From assembly GCA_963722815.1 (NCBI GenBank), contig CAVROM010000011.1, forward strand, positions 124,001 to 188,000: a stretch of DNA of 64,000 nt. The letters are read 5' to 3'. Shown one piece after another: positions 17,489-26,393 of this stretch. Source of the DNA: DASQFQ01 sp963722815 (GTDB lineage: Bacteria; Actinomycetota; Thermoleophilia; Solirubrobacterales; Solirubrobacteraceae). The translations under genes were made by a program, and so were the position numbers. The notes under the pieces are model-generated. The model made no database searches. It saw only the letters and a list, made by a program, of their open reading frames with translations, and was not told the DNA's origin. Position 1 is the first letter of the stretch; each line of letters opens with the position of its first letter.

Positions 17489-18313
17489 GTGCAGTGGGAG
17501 TTCGCCGGGCGGCTCGGGCCTGAGGCGGGTCGCTACGTCGTGCGCCGGTACGCCGGCGACGATCCGCGCCATGTCGTGGTGATCGGCGAGCTCGAGGCCC
17601 CGCGCCGGCGGCGGCTGGGTGCCCGGCGGCGCCCGCGCGCGGCCGCGGCGGGGTCGGTGCCGGACGCGGTCGACGTCACGCGCGCGACCGTGATCGCGAC
17701 CGATCCGATCACCGACGAAGGGGCGCACCGCTGGTTGGAGGAGGCCGTGAAGGAGCGCGACAAGACCGTCGGCGAGGCGCTGGCGCTGCTCAACCGGGCG
17801 ATCCACGGGCACCGGCTGGCGGCGGCGGACCCCTACGTGGGCGAGGTCAGTCAGGCGATGGCGATGGCGACGCGGATCGGCTACGGGTCGGGCGAGCAGG
17901 TCGCCGACGGCGACTGGGAGGAGGCGCGCGAGCTGCCGCCGCCGGAGGTCAAGCGCTCGATGCTGCTGACGCCGCAGCAGCGGCTGGCGGCGCTGCTGGC
18001 GGGGCGCGACGTGGCGCTGGCCTGCGAGGACCTCGCGCTGCGGGCGCGGCTCGACCTCGATCAGGGCCGCGGGCGCGAAGCGGCGCTGCAGCTCTCGCTG
18101 GCGATGGACGCGGCGTTCGCCGAGCTCGAGGGCTGGCGCGCGAGCGAGGCGGTCGCGACTCGGCTCGACAAGCTCCACGAGCACCGCGAGCCGGTCGTCT
18201 CGGCCGCGGCGGCGGCGCTGCAGGGCGGGCTGCAGCCGGAGCAGACCGAGGCGGTCGAGGCGGCGCTCCAGCGGCTCGAGGCCGCGCTGCGCGCGAGGCT
18301 GGCGGAGCTGTGA
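17489..18313 (+). CDS. uncharacterised protein
   Basis: About 274 residues and largely alpha-helical after residue 60, with no recognised domain. The start is uncertain. GTG 17489 is the first usual start after the preceding stop, yet the in-frame sequence just upstream (RRFSFVQWEF) looks protein-like, so translation may begin nearer 17460. A small GC hairpin (17462-17476) followed by CTTCTCCTT lies there and could instead be a weak terminator of the upstream gene. The stop overlaps the start of the O-methyltransferase gene (GTGA), so the two are coupled. Confidence 0.65.
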   Translation: MQWEFAGRLGPEAGRYVVRRYAGDDPRHVVVIGELEAPRRRRLGARRRPRAAAAGSVPDAVDVTRATVIATDPITDEGAHRWLEEAVKERDKTVGEALALLNRAIHGHRLAAADPYVGEVSQAMAMATRIGYGSGEQVADGDWEEARELPPPEVKRSMLLTPQQRLAALLAGRDVALACEDLALRARLDLDQGRGREAALQLSLAMDAAFAELEGWRASEAVATRLDKLHEHREPVVSAAAAALQGGLQPEQTEAVEAALQRLEAALRARLAEL

Positions 18314-18951
18314 GCGCAGCGGCCGTCGACGACTACCTGGCTCAGCACCTGCTCCCGGACGAGGCCGCCTTCGAGGCGATCCTCCGCGCCGCACGGAAGG
18401 CCGGCCTGCCGGCCGCCGACGTCTCGCCGCTCCAGGGCCGCCTGCTCGAGCTGCTGGCGCGGATGCAGCACGCCGAGCGGATCCTCGAGGTGGGGACGCT
18501 CGCGGGCTACTCGACGCTGTGGCTCGCGCGCGGCGGGGCGCGCGTGGTGACACTGGAGATCGACCCGCGCCACGCCGAGGTCGCGCGCTCGAACCTCGAC
18601 CGGGCCGGCGTGGGCGACGCCGTCGAGATCGTCGTCGGCCCGGCGCTCGAGACGCTGCCGGGCGTCGAGGGTCCGTTCGACCTCGTGTTCATCGACGCCG
18701 ACAAGCAGAGCAGCGCCGACTACCTCGCACTGGCGCTGGAGAAGGTGCGCCCGGGGGCGCTGATCGTGGTCGACAACATCGTCCGCGGCGGCGCGCTGGC
18801 CGACCTGGACGACGACGAGCCGCGCGTGGTCGGCTCGCGCCGGGTGGTCGAGGCGATCGCAGCCGAGCCACGGCTGCTCGCCACCGGCCTCCAGACCGTC
18901 GGCGTCAAGGGCTGGGACGGAATGCTGCTCGCACTTGTCCGCGGCGGCTGA
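18310..18951 (+). CDS. SAM-dependent O-methyltransferase (class I, COMT-like)
   Basis: A 213-residue single-domain methyltransferase. Motif I reads ILEVGTLAGYSTLWLA (about 58-73), the acidic end of strand 2 is TLEIDP, and the metal-binding loop VFIDADKQSSADYL is the hallmark of cation-dependent O-methyltransferases (family 3). VVDNIVRGG follows. Substrates in this family are phenols and related acceptors; the actual one is unknown. GTG start overlaps the upstream stop. Its 3' end overlaps the converging membrane-protein gene by 47 bases. Confidence 0.92.
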   Translation: MSAAAVDDYLAQHLLPDEAAFEAILRAARKAGLPAADVSPLQGRLLELLARMQHAERILEVGTLAGYSTLWLARGGARVVTLEIDPRHAEVARSNLDRAGVGDAVEIVVGPALETLPGVEGPFDLVFIDADKQSSADYLALALEKVRPGALIVVDNIVRGGALADLDDDEPRVVGSRRVVEAIAAEPRLLATGLQTVGVKGWDGMLLALVRGG

Positions 18952-19504
18952 CGATCAGCAGCGCGATCGCGGCGTTGGCGACGCAGAAGTAGACCGGGTA
19001 GAGCAGCAGCGACGCGTCGAGCCGGCCGACGGCGCCCGCGGCGCACGCCCCGGCCACGCTCGCCAGCGTGAACGTCGCGAGCGTCTCGGACTCGGGGTCG
19101 CGGTAGGTCTTCGGCAGCATCATCGCCGCGCCGATCAGGTCGGCGGCGACCACGCACGCGGTCGCCACGACCGGCTCGCCGGCGATCAACCAGCCGACCA
19201 CGCCGCCCGCCGCGACGGCCAGCACGACGCGCTCGACCGGGCCGAGCGCGCCCTCGCCGCGGCGGATCGCGAGCGTGAAGATGACGCTCGTCAGCACGGC
19301 CTGCACCACCGCCATGACCAGGCTCCACGAGGCGCCGTCGGCCCACTGCGAGGCGCACACGACGATCGCGAGCACCGCCCAGATCAGCCACGTCCAGCGG
19401 TACGGCCGCGTCCGGCGGGCGAGGATGTCGCGGACGTAGGGCACGGTGTCCGCGGCGCCCAGCACTCCAGCCAGCACGCCGAGCAGCGGCGCGACGTCGC
19501 TCAC
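18905..19504 (-). CDS. integral membrane protein, about seven helices
   Basis: A 199-residue protein starting at GTG 19504 with regularly spaced hydrophobic segments (for example LLGVLAGVLGA, WLIWAVLAIVVCASQW, VVGWLIAGEPVVATACVVAADLIGAAMMLPK). The early segment DTVPYVRDILARRTRPYRWTW and the later MMLPKTYRDP resemble the two repeated halves of PQ-loop-like or SemiSWEET-like proteins, but assignment is not firm. It overlaps the upstream speD-like gene by four bases (GTGA) and is probably co-translated. Confidence 0.75.
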   Translation of the reverse strand: MSDVAPLLGVLAGVLGAADTVPYVRDILARRTRPYRWTWLIWAVLAIVVCASQWADGASWSLVMAVVQAVLTSVIFTLAIRRGEGALGPVERVVLAVAAGGVVGWLIAGEPVVATACVVAADLIGAAMMLPKTYRDPESETLATFTLASVAGACAAGAVGRLDASLLLYPVYFCVANAAIALLIVSRRGQVRAAFRPSP

Positions 19505-19887
19505 CGCGAGAGCACCCGCACCGCCGGCTCCCCGCCGAAGTGCCCCGCAGCGATCGCCGCCGCGCGCTTCGGGTCGAAGCGGCGGCACGAGAAGACGTCG
19601 ACGAAGCAGCGGCAATAGACCTCGTCGGCGTGGACCGTGATCGAGCTCGTCTCGATGAACTGCATGGCGGACCAGCCCTCGAGCTCGGCGTCGCCGAAGC
19701 GGTCGATCGCGAGCGGGCCGTGCGCCTGCATGCCGATGGCTTCGATCACGGCCGGGACGAAGCGCCGGATCGTGTCGGGGTCGGCGAGCCGCGCGCGGTC
19801 GCAGCCGTGGAGGTCGATCGCGGCGAGCATGCCCCACGGCACCGTGCCGAGCGACATCGGCGCGGCAGCGACGCCCGGGATCGTCAT
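19501..19887 (-). CDS. S-adenosylmethionine decarboxylase-like protein
   Basis: A 128-residue protein matching bacterial SpeD: AIDLHGCDRARLADPDTIRRF near residue 25, then the segment around FIETSSITVHADE that aligns with the family's processing site (usually ESH), and VDVFSCRRFDP. True enzymes self-cleave at the Ser to make a pyruvoyl group and supply decarboxylated SAM for polyamines. Here the His after the processed Ser is replaced by another Ser and the alignment is approximate, so activity is uncertain. It is packed between a PRMT-like methyltransferase (4-base overlap upstream) and a membrane protein (4-base overlap downstream). Confidence 0.75.
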   Translation of the reverse strand: MTIPGVAAAPMSLGTVPWGMLAAIDLHGCDRARLADPDTIRRFVPAVIEAIGMQAHGPLAIDRFGDAELEGWSAMQFIETSSITVHADEVYCRCFVDVFSCRRFDPKRAAAIAAGHFGGEPAVRVLSR

Positions 19888-20735
19888 GCGACCGGCTCGC
19901 AGCCGAGCTCGAGCGCCCCGAGGCCGCCGCCCATGCGGTAGCGCCAACGCAGCCGCGCCCGCGGCGAGCCGGAGAACGCGCCGATCGGGAGGATCTTGTC
20001 GCCGTTGAGGGCGTGGCTGGGGCCGAGCGTCAGCTCGTCGGAGAGCCTCACCCGACCGCCCAGGCGCACCGCGTTGACGTTCGCCGCCGGGTCGACCGCG
20101 AGCTCGGCCTCGCCCGCCACCCGCTCGGCGACCGGGCCGGCGCCGAAGTCCACGCGCGACACGGTCACCACGTCGCTCACGGACTCGATCGGAGTCGGAT
20201 GCCAGCCGGGGCCGGAGGCAAAGAACGGCCACTCGTGCTTGGGCGCGGCGATCTCGAAGCCGTAGTAGGAGTGGTCGGCGCTGACGAGCTGCAGCGTCGT
20301 CTCGTAGCCGGCCGGGATGAGGCGCGTGGCGGCGGTGACGACCCCGCGGCCGCGCAGGGCGTTGAGCACCGGGACCTGCTCCTCGTCCATCAGGCCGGTC
20401 TCGATGATCTCGGCTACCACGACGTCGACGCCGGCGGGAAGCTCGACTTCGGCGGCGTCGCCCTCGACGACCACGATCCGCTCGCCGACGGACTCGTTGA
20501 GGGCGACGCTGCGGCGGAGCGCGGCCGCCGAGACCGCATCGACCTCGACCGCGTAGACCGCGCTCGCCCCCGCCTCGGCGGCGAAGAACGACAGGATGCC
20601 GCTGCCCGCGCCGACATCGACGACGACGTCGCCGGGGCGCACCACCGCTCGGATGGCTTCGCGGAACGCCAGCGTGCGGGCCTCGTCCTTCAGGCACATG
20701 TACGGGAAATCGGTGTTGGACCAGATCGTGCTCAC
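19884..20735 (-). CDS. PRMT-like SAM-dependent methyltransferase
   Basis: A 283-residue methyltransferase with motif I VDVGAGSGILSFFAA (about 39-53) and an acidic loop AEIIETGLMDE (about 107-117) placed like the double-Glu loop of protein arginine methyltransferases. It is followed by a C-terminal beta-rich half, as in PRMT barrels. The N-terminal WSNTDFPYMCLKDEARTLAFREAI also resembles the PRMT helix preceding motif I. The natural substrate is unknown. It is the first gene of a tightly overlapping trio with the SpeD-like and membrane-protein genes. Confidence 0.8.
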   Translation of the reverse strand: MSTIWSNTDFPYMCLKDEARTLAFREAIRAVVRPGDVVVDVGAGSGILSFFAAEAGASAVYAVEVDAVSAAALRRSVALNESVGERIVVVEGDAAEVELPAGVDVVVAEIIETGLMDEEQVPVLNALRGRGVVTAATRLIPAGYETTLQLVSADHSYYGFEIAAPKHEWPFFASGPGWHPTPIESVSDVVTVSRVDFGAGPVAERVAGEAELAVDPAANVNAVRLGGRVRLSDELTLGPSHALNGDKILPIGAFSGSPRARLRWRYRMGGGLGALELGCEPVA

Positions 20736-20801
20736 GCGACGACCGTCCCAGGGCCCGGTTTCTGAACGGCTTCAGCCGCCGGGAGTAGGCTCGCGCCAAC
20801 C

Positions 20802-23800
20802 GTGAGCACCCAGTTCCGGATCCTCGGGCCGATCGCGGTCGAGACAGGGGATCGAGGCGGGCGCGTGCCGCGGGGCCGGACGCTCTCGCTGCTCGCGCTG
20901 CTGCTCGTGAACCGCGGCTCGATCGTGCACGTCGACCGCGCCGTCGACGAGCTGTGGGGCGGCGCCGGTCCGCAGCACGGGCGCAAGGCCGTCCAGGTGC
21001 TGGCCTCGCGGCTGCGCGCGGCGCTGGACGAGCGCGTGCTCGTGACCGAGGGCGGCGGCTACGCGCTGCGACCGCCGGCCGGCAGCCTCGACGCCGACCG
21101 CTTCGAGGCGCTCCTGCGACGTGGCCGCGGGGAGCTCGCGGGCGGCGAGCCGGAGGAGGCGGCAGCCACGCTGCGCCAGGCGCTCGCGCTGTGGCGCGGG
21201 CCCGCGCTTGCCGACGTCGCCGAAGCGCGCTTCGCCCAGCCGGAGGCGACGCGGCTCGAGACGCTGCGGCTCGCGTGCCTGGCCGACCGCATCGACGCCG
21301 ACCTCGCCTGCGGACGCCACGAGGAGCTGGTGGGCGAGCTCCAGGCGCTGGTGCAGCAGCACCCGCACGACGAGCGGCTGCGCGCCCGCCAGATGCTCGC
21401 GCTCTACCACGCCGGGCGCCAGGCGGACGCGCTCGACGCCTACCGGGCCGCGTACGAGGCGCTGGCCGACGGGCTCGGCATCGAGCCGTCGCCCGAGCTG
21501 CGCTCGCTCGAGGCCGCGATCCTGCGCCACGCTGTCCCCGCCCCCGCGCCGCCGCAGGAGCCGCCGCTGCCGCCCGACGTGCGGCGGCGGGTGACCTGCG
21601 TGGTCGTGCGCCCCGCGCTGGCCGGCGCCGACCCGGAGTCACTGCGCGCCCGGCTCGGGCGCGACCACGAGCTCGCCGCCGCGGCATGCGCCCGCCACGG
21701 CGGCAGCGTGGCCGAGGTCCGCGGCGAGGAGCTGCTCCTCGCGTTCGGGACGCCGCGCGCGCACGAGGACGACGCGCTGCGCGCGCTGCGGGCGTCGCTG
21801 GAGCTGCGCGGCGACGCGCTCGCGCTCGGGGTCGGGACGGGCGACGTGGTCGCCCCGCTGATCGGCGAGGCGCCCGCGGCAGCCGAGCGGCAGGCACGGG
21901 CGGCCGCGGCGGGCGAGATCCGGATCGACGAGCCGACCTGGCGGCTCGTGCGCCACGGCGCCCGCACCTCGAAGCTGCCGGGCGGCGCGTTTCTGCTCAC
22001 CGGCCTCGACGCCGACACGCCGGCGATCATGCGCCGCCTCGACCGCCCGCTGGTCGGCCGCGACGAGGAGCTCGCGCGGCTGCGCGCGACGTTCGAGCGC
22101 GTCGTGGCGGAGCGGGCTCCCGCGCTGCTGACGATCCGCGGAGAGCCGGGCATCGGCAAGTCGCGCCTGGCCGCCGAGCTGCCGGCGCTGGTCGGCCCCG
22201 AGGGCCGGGTGCTGACGGGCCGCTGCCCGTCCTACGGCGAGGGCGTCACCTACTGGCCGCTGCGCGAGATGGTCGACCAGGCGCGAGACGAGCGCACGGT
22301 GGACGCCCTCACGGCCGCGCTCGGCGTCGAGCCGGCGGTGGGCCACCAGGTGGCGGCAGCGGTCGGCCTCGCGCCCGGGCGGGCGGGTGACGACCCCGGC
22401 TGGGCGTTCACCCGGCTGATCGCGGCGCTCGCGCGGGCGCAGCCGCTCGTGATGGTGGTCGACGACGCGCACCTGGCCGAGCCGGCGCTGCTCGAGCTGC
22501 TCGTCGCCGTCGCCGGCCGGATCGAGGACGCGCCGGTGCTGATCGTCTGGGTGGCCCGTCCCGACAGCGGGTCGGAGGCGGGCGACGTGCTCGAGCTCGG
22601 CCCGCTCTCCGACGCGGCCAGCGCGGCGCTGCTCGAGGGCAGCCGGCTCGGGCGAGGCGAGCGGGTGCACGTCGCCCGGGCGGCGGGCGGCAACCCGCTC
22701 TTCCTCGAGCAGCTGGTGGCCTACCTCGAGAATCAAGGCCCGCCCGCCCCCGCCGGCCTGCTGCCGCCCGCGCTCCACGCGCTGCTCGCGGCCCGGCTCG
22801 ACCGGCTCGGCGACGGGGAGCGGTCAGCGCTCGCATACGGCGCGATCGTGGGCGATGCGTTCGAGCTCGAGCCGGTCCACGCCCTCGCCGACGACATGAC
22901 GCGCGCGGCGCTCGAGCAGGCGTGGGAGCGGCTGGTCGACCTCGACCTGCTCGAGCCCGGCGACGGCGGCGCGATGCGCTTCCGCCACGGGCTCGTGCGC
23001 GAGGCGGCCTACGCGGCGCTGACCAAGTCGCTTCGGGCGCAGCTGCACGAGCGCCACGGGGCGTGGCTCGACGAGCTCGGCGGGGCGCTGCCGGAGGCCG
23101 ACGCGCGGATTGCCTTCCACCTCGAGAGCGCGTGCCGCTACCAGCGCGGGCTCACCGGCGCCGCGGCGCCCGCGCTGCTGCGCCGGGCCGGCGACCGGCT
23201 CGCGGCAGCCGCGCGGGTCGCCCGCGGGCGCGGCGACCTGCTGGGCGAGATCGGCTTCCTCGATCGCGCCGTCGCGCTGCTCGGCAGCGAGTCGGAGCAG
23301 GGCGCGGCGCTGCTGCCGGTGCTGCTGTGGGCGCTCTGCGACGCGGGGGCGTCGGAGCGCGCGGAGGAGGTCGCCGAGCGGGCGGTGGCAGCGACCGCCG
23401 CGCAGGGCCTCGCCGTCGCCGGCGCGCGGTCGGCGATCGAGCGCGAGCGGATCCGCCTCTACCGCCACCCGGAGTACTTCGACGTGGCCGCGGCGATGGC
23501 CACCGTCGAGCGCGCTTCGATCCCGCTCCGGCGCGAGGGCGACGAGCTCGGGCTGGCGCGGGCGGCGTACCTGCTGTCGGACGTCACCTGGCTGATGGGC
23601 GACACCGCCCGCTCGGATGGCGAGGCAGAGCGCATGCTCGGCCATGCGCGGCGGGCCGGGAGCGCGTTCGATGTCGGGACGGCCCTGATCTTCTTGGCCT
23701 GGGGCCTCGTCGAGGGTCCGTTGCCCGCGCCCGCGGCGATCGCCCGCTGCGATGCGCTCGCGGCCGAGGCGGCCGGCCAGCGCGGCGCCGACCTCAACCT

Positions 23801-24425
23801 GCGCGGCTGCCGGGCGGTGCTGATGGCGATGACCGGGCGCTTCGACGAGGCGCGCGAGACGATGGCAGAGGCCCGTGCGGGGTTCGCCGAGCTGCAGCTG
23901 GGCGTGATCGCCGCCTACCTCGCGCTGCTCGACGGGATCGCCGAGACGCTGGCCGGGAACCACGCCGCGGCGGAGCGTGCGGTCCGCGACGCCGAGGCGA
24001 TCATCTCCGGCTCGGAGACCCGCTGGTACGAGGCCTTCATCTACGCGGACATCGCCCACGCGGTGCTCGCGCAGGGCCGCCTGGACGAGGCGGCCGCGGC
24101 GGTCGCGCGGATCGAGACGCTGCCGGCGCCCTGCGACACCGAATGGTCGATCAAGCGCCACACCGCGCGGGCGCTGCTGGCGGCCCGGCAGGGCGATCCC
24201 GAGCGCGGGCTCGCGGACGCACGCGCGGCGGTCGCGATCGGCGATGCCACGGGCCTGATGATCTGCCGCGCGAACGCCCACCGCACGCTCGCCGAGCTGC
24301 TGCTCGCCTGCGACCGGCGGCAGGAGGCCGGGGCGTCAGCTCTCCGCGCGCTCGCGCTGGACGAGGCGAAGGGCAACACGGTCGCCGCCGCGAGCACCCG
24401 CCGCCGGTTCGCGGACGTGATCTAG
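20802..24425 (+). CDS. giant SARP/BTAD-type regulator with AAA+ ATPase and TPR-like domains
   Basis: A 1,207-residue transcriptional activator. The first 95 residues form an OmpR-like winged helix (FRILGPIAVETGDRGGRVPRGRTLSLLALLL). Residues about 100-245 are a bacterial transcriptional activation domain. Residues about 262-400 look like a decayed nucleotide-cyclase fold (VTCVVVRP, GGSVAEVRGEELLLAFGTP). Residues about 410-640 are an AAA/STAND-type ATPase with Walker A GEPGIGKSR and Walker B LVMVVDDAH. The remainder is helical repeats. Such proteins switch on metabolic gene sets in response to an ATP-gated signal. It is divergent from the PRMT-like operon (66 bases apart). Its stop shares a CTAG with fur. 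Confidence 0.92.
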   Translation: MSTQFRILGPIAVETGDRGGRVPRGRTLSLLALLLVNRGSIVHVDRAVDELWGGAGPQHGRKAVQVLASRLRAALDERVLVTEGGGYALRPPAGSLDADRFEALLRRGRGELAGGEPEEAAATLRQALALWRGPALADVAEARFAQPEATRLETLRLACLADRIDADLACGRHEELVGELQALVQQHPHDERLRARQMLALYHAGRQADALDAYRAAYEALADGLGIEPSPELRSLEAAILRHAVPAPAPPQEPPLPPDVRRRVTCVVVRPALAGADPESLRARLGRDHELAAAACARHGGSVAEVRGEELLLAFGTPRAHEDDALRALRASLELRGDALALGVGTGDVVAPLIGEAPAAAERQARAAAAGEIRIDEPTWRLVRHGARTSKLPGGAFLLTGLDADTPAIMRRLDRPLVGRDEELARLRATFERVVAERAPALLTIRGEPGIGKSRLAAELPALVGPEGRVLTGRCPSYGEGVTYWPLREMVDQARDERTVDALTAALGVEPAVGHQVAAAVGLAPGRAGDDPGWAFTRLIAALARAQPLVMVVDDAHLAEPALLELLVAVAGRIEDAPVLIVWVARPDSGSEAGDVLELGPLSDAASAALLEGSRLGRGERVHVARAAGGNPLFLEQLVAYLENQGPPAPAGLLPPALHALLAARLDRLGDGERSALAYGAIVGDAFELEPVHALADDMTRAALEQAWERLVDLDLLEPGDGGAMRFRHGLVREAAYAALTKSLRAQLHERHGAWLDELGGALPEADARIAFHLESACRYQRGLTGAAAPALLRRAGDRLAAAARVARGRGDLLGEIGFLDRAVALLGSESEQGAALLPVLLWALCDAGASERAEEVAERAVAATAAQGLAVAGARSAIERERIRLYRHPEYFDVAAAMATVERASIPLRREGDELGLARAAYLLSDVTWLMGDTARSDGEAERMLGHARRAGSAFDVGTALIFLAWGLVEGPLPAPAAIARCDALAAEAAGQRGADLNLRGCRAVLMAMTGRFDEARETMAEARAGFAELQLGVIAAYLALLDGIAETLAGNHAAAERAVRDAEAIISGSETRWYEAFIYADIAHAVLAQGRLDEAAAAVARIETLPAPCDTEWSIKRHTARALLAARQGDPERGLADARAAVAIGDATGLMICRANAHRTLAELLLACDRRQEAGASALRALALDEAKGNTVAAASTRRRFADVI

Positions 24426-24925
24426 GCGGCGCAGTCGGCGCAGAGGCCGCGCACGACCACTTCGGCGCCGCTCGTCTGGGCGCCCAGCGCGCGTGCCCGC
24501 TCGAGCGCGGGGCCGAGCTCGACGTCGGCGTCGAGGTCCGCGACCGCGCCGCACGCGGTGCAGACGAGGTGATGGTGGGGCTGCGAGCGCGGGTCGAACC
24601 GGACCGCACGGCCCGCGTGGACGCGCAGCGCGAGGTCGAGGTCGGTGAGCAGCTCGAGCGCGGCGTAGACCGTCGGCAGCGAGACTCCCGGCACCGTCCC
24701 GTGGACCCGCTCCAGCACCTCCTCGGCGGTCGAGTGCCGGCCGATGTCGTGCAGCGCGTTGTGGACGGCGAGCCGCTGCGGCGTGACGCGCATCCCGCGC
24801 GAGCGGAGGGCCGCGCGGAGCTCGGCCGCGTCATAGGCGGGCGCGGAGGGGACCGGCGCCGTCTTGCCCGCAACCTCTGCGGGCGGCCAGGGCCGGTGGT
24901 ACTTGGATGTGGCTTCGCCGGGCAT
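24422..24925 (-). CDS. Fur-family metalloregulator
   Basis: A metal-dependent repressor of 167 residues from ATG 24925. The winged helix is read as GMRVTPQRLAVHNALHD...TVYAALELL, the metal-binding HHH cluster as PHHHLVC, and two CxxC motifs (CTAC and CADC) form the structural zinc site. The divergent VIT-type transporter and the operator between them (TTGCAA-N5-TTGCGA) match the Nur (nickel) type of operator better than the classical Fur box. The metal could be Ni, Fe or Mn. Its stop shares CTAG 24422-24425 with the SARP gene. Confidence 0.92.
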   Translation of the reverse strand: MPGEATSKYHRPWPPAEVAGKTAPVPSAPAYDAAELRAALRSRGMRVTPQRLAVHNALHDIGRHSTAEEVLERVHGTVPGVSLPTVYAALELLTDLDLALRVHAGRAVRFDPRSQPHHHLVCTACGAVADLDADVELGPALERARALGAQTSGAEVVVRGLCADCAA

Positions 24926-24958
24926 GTTCGGGTGCCCTAACTGTAGCACCTTGCTCGT

Positions 24959-24979
24959 TATTGCAAGATAGTTGCGATA
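24959..24979. promoter_or_regulatory. Nur-like operator between fur and the VIT transporter
   Basis: Inverted arms TATTGCAA (24959-24966) and TTGCGATA (24972-24979) flank the spacer GATAG. Seven of eight positions pair. The core TTGCAA-N5-TTGCGA matches the pattern known for Streptomyces Nur sites. It lies 34 bases from the fur start and 13 bases from the transporter start, so one dimer could control both. Confidence 0.7.
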
Positions 24980-24991
24980 GAATGGCCGCCA

Positions 24992-25495
24992 ATGCTCTCC
25001 GACATCTCCCTCACCCACTGGCGCGAGGCGGACGACCGCTCGCGGGTGCTGCAGGTCATCCAGCCCGGGCTGATCGGGCTGATCGACGGCACGCTCTCGA
25101 CGCTGGCGCCGATCTTCGCCGCCGCCTACGTCTCCGGCTCGCGCGCCGCGCTGCTCGTGGGCATCGCCGCCGCGCTCGGCGCCGCGATCTCGATGGGGCT
25201 GTCAGAGGCGCTGTCGGACGACGGCTCGCTGACCGGCCGCGGAGAGTCGGTCACGCGCGGCGCTATCACGGGCGTCGCCACGTTCGTCGGCGGCACCGCG
25301 CACGCGCTGCCGTTCCTGATCGGCGACCTCTCGACCGCGCTGAAGGTCGCCTACGTCGTGGTCGCGATCGAGCTGACCGCGATCGCCTGGGTCCGCAAGC
25401 GCTTCCTCAAGGTCTCGATGCGCACCTCGCTGATCCAGGTCACCCTCGGCGGCATCGTCATCGCCGCCGTCGGGGTGCTGCTCGGCCATGCCTAG
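24992..25495 (+). CDS. VIT/CCC1-type metal ion transporter
   Basis: A 167-residue membrane protein with about five helices. The opening GLIDGTLSTLAPIFAAAYVSGS and ALGAAISMGLSEALSDDG correspond to the first two helices of vacuolar-iron-transporter-like proteins, which export or sequester Fe2+/Mn2+. There is no ferritin-like domain in front, although the short N-terminal segment THWREADDRSRVLQVIQPG resembles the end of one. TAGAAT lies just before the start and may be a -10 box. Control by the divergent Fur-family protein is likely. A 32-residue membrane peptide gene overlaps its end. Confidence 0.88.
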   Translation: MLSDISLTHWREADDRSRVLQVIQPGLIGLIDGTLSTLAPIFAAAYVSGSRAALLVGIAAALGAAISMGLSEALSDDGSLTGRGESVTRGAITGVATFVGGTAHALPFLIGDLSTALKVAYVVVAIELTAIAWVRKRFLKVSMRTSLIQVTLGGIVIAAVGVLLGHA

Positions 25496-25586
25496 TACCT
25501 TCCCCGGCATGGTGCTGCTGACCGTCTGCCTCTGCGTCGTCATCTTCTCGTTCATCGCGGGCGGCTACTTCGCCGGCCGCAACTAG
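25488..25586 (+). CDS. 32-residue single-span membrane peptide
   Basis: A short frame MPSTFPGMVLLTVCLCVVIFS... ending FAGRN, with one clear transmembrane helix (about 8-28). It overlaps the VIT transporter by eight bases in another frame, and ATG 25509 is an alternative start. Tight coupling suggests a small partner of the transporter. Its stop TAG (25584-25586) is part of the CTAG at the left end of the 69-base inverted repeat. Coding is supported by hydrophobicity and position only. Confidence 0.5.
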   Translation: MPSTFPGMVLLTVCLCVVIFSFIAGGYFAGRN

Positions 25587-25651
25587 GAGTCCGTCAAAGA
25601 ACAGGCGGTGCGGCCGCATCGGGCGCGCCGGCTTCTTTGACGGGCTCCTAG
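25583..25651. repeat. 69-base inverted repeat bounded by CTAG, between two stop codons
   Basis: Left arm 25583-25601 (CTAGGAGTCCGTCAAAGAA) pairs with right arm 25633-25651 at 18 of 19 positions. A smaller palindrome around GCGGCCGC is in the loop. The left CTAG holds the stop of the plus-strand peptide and the right CTAG the stop of the minus-strand sirtuin. It may act as a bidirectional terminator: TTCTTTGACGG follows on one side and TTCTTTGACGGACTCC on the other. Confidence 0.85.
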
Positions 25652-26393
25652 AGCGCGGCGACCACCGCCTCGAGCTCGGCGACCACGTCGCCCGTCAGCC
25701 GCACCGCGGCGTCGTCGTCGTACTTCGTCTCGCTCTTGGTGACGATCGCCAAAGCGCCTCCGGCCCGCAGGCACACCGACGGCAGCCCGGCCACCGGATA
25801 GACCTCGAGCGAGGAGCCGACGCACAGCAGCAGGTCGGCGCGCTCGCACAGCGCCTCCGCCCGCCCCATCGCGTCCATCGGGAGGAACTCGCCGAACAAC
25901 ACGACATCGGGCTTCAGCGGATGGCCGCAGTCGCAGCGCGGCACGCCGCGCTCGTCGGCCGCCAGCCGTCCGCGGGTCTCCTCCAGCTCGTAGCGCCGGC
26001 CGCACTCGAGGCAGGAGGAGTGCGAGATCGAACCATGAACCTCGACTAGATCCTGAGTCCCGGCTGCCGAGTGCAGCCCGTCGATGTTCTGCGTGATCAC
26101 GGCATCCAGGAGCCCTCGCCGCTCCAGCTCGGCCAGAGCGAAGTGCGCCCCGTTGGGCTGTTTCTCGCGCAGCGTCGTGAAGCGATTGCCGTAGAAGTGC
26201 CAGAAGCGCTCGGGCTCGCGCCGGAAGACGTCGATGTGGGCGACCTCCATCGGGTCGACGTTCTCCCACAGCCCCGTCCCCGGGGAGCGGAAGTCCGGGA
26301 TCCCCGACGGCACGGAGATCCCGGCGCCCGTCAGCGCCACCACCGAGCCGGCCGAGCGGATCAGCCCGGCCAGCGCGGCGGCGGTACCAACGC

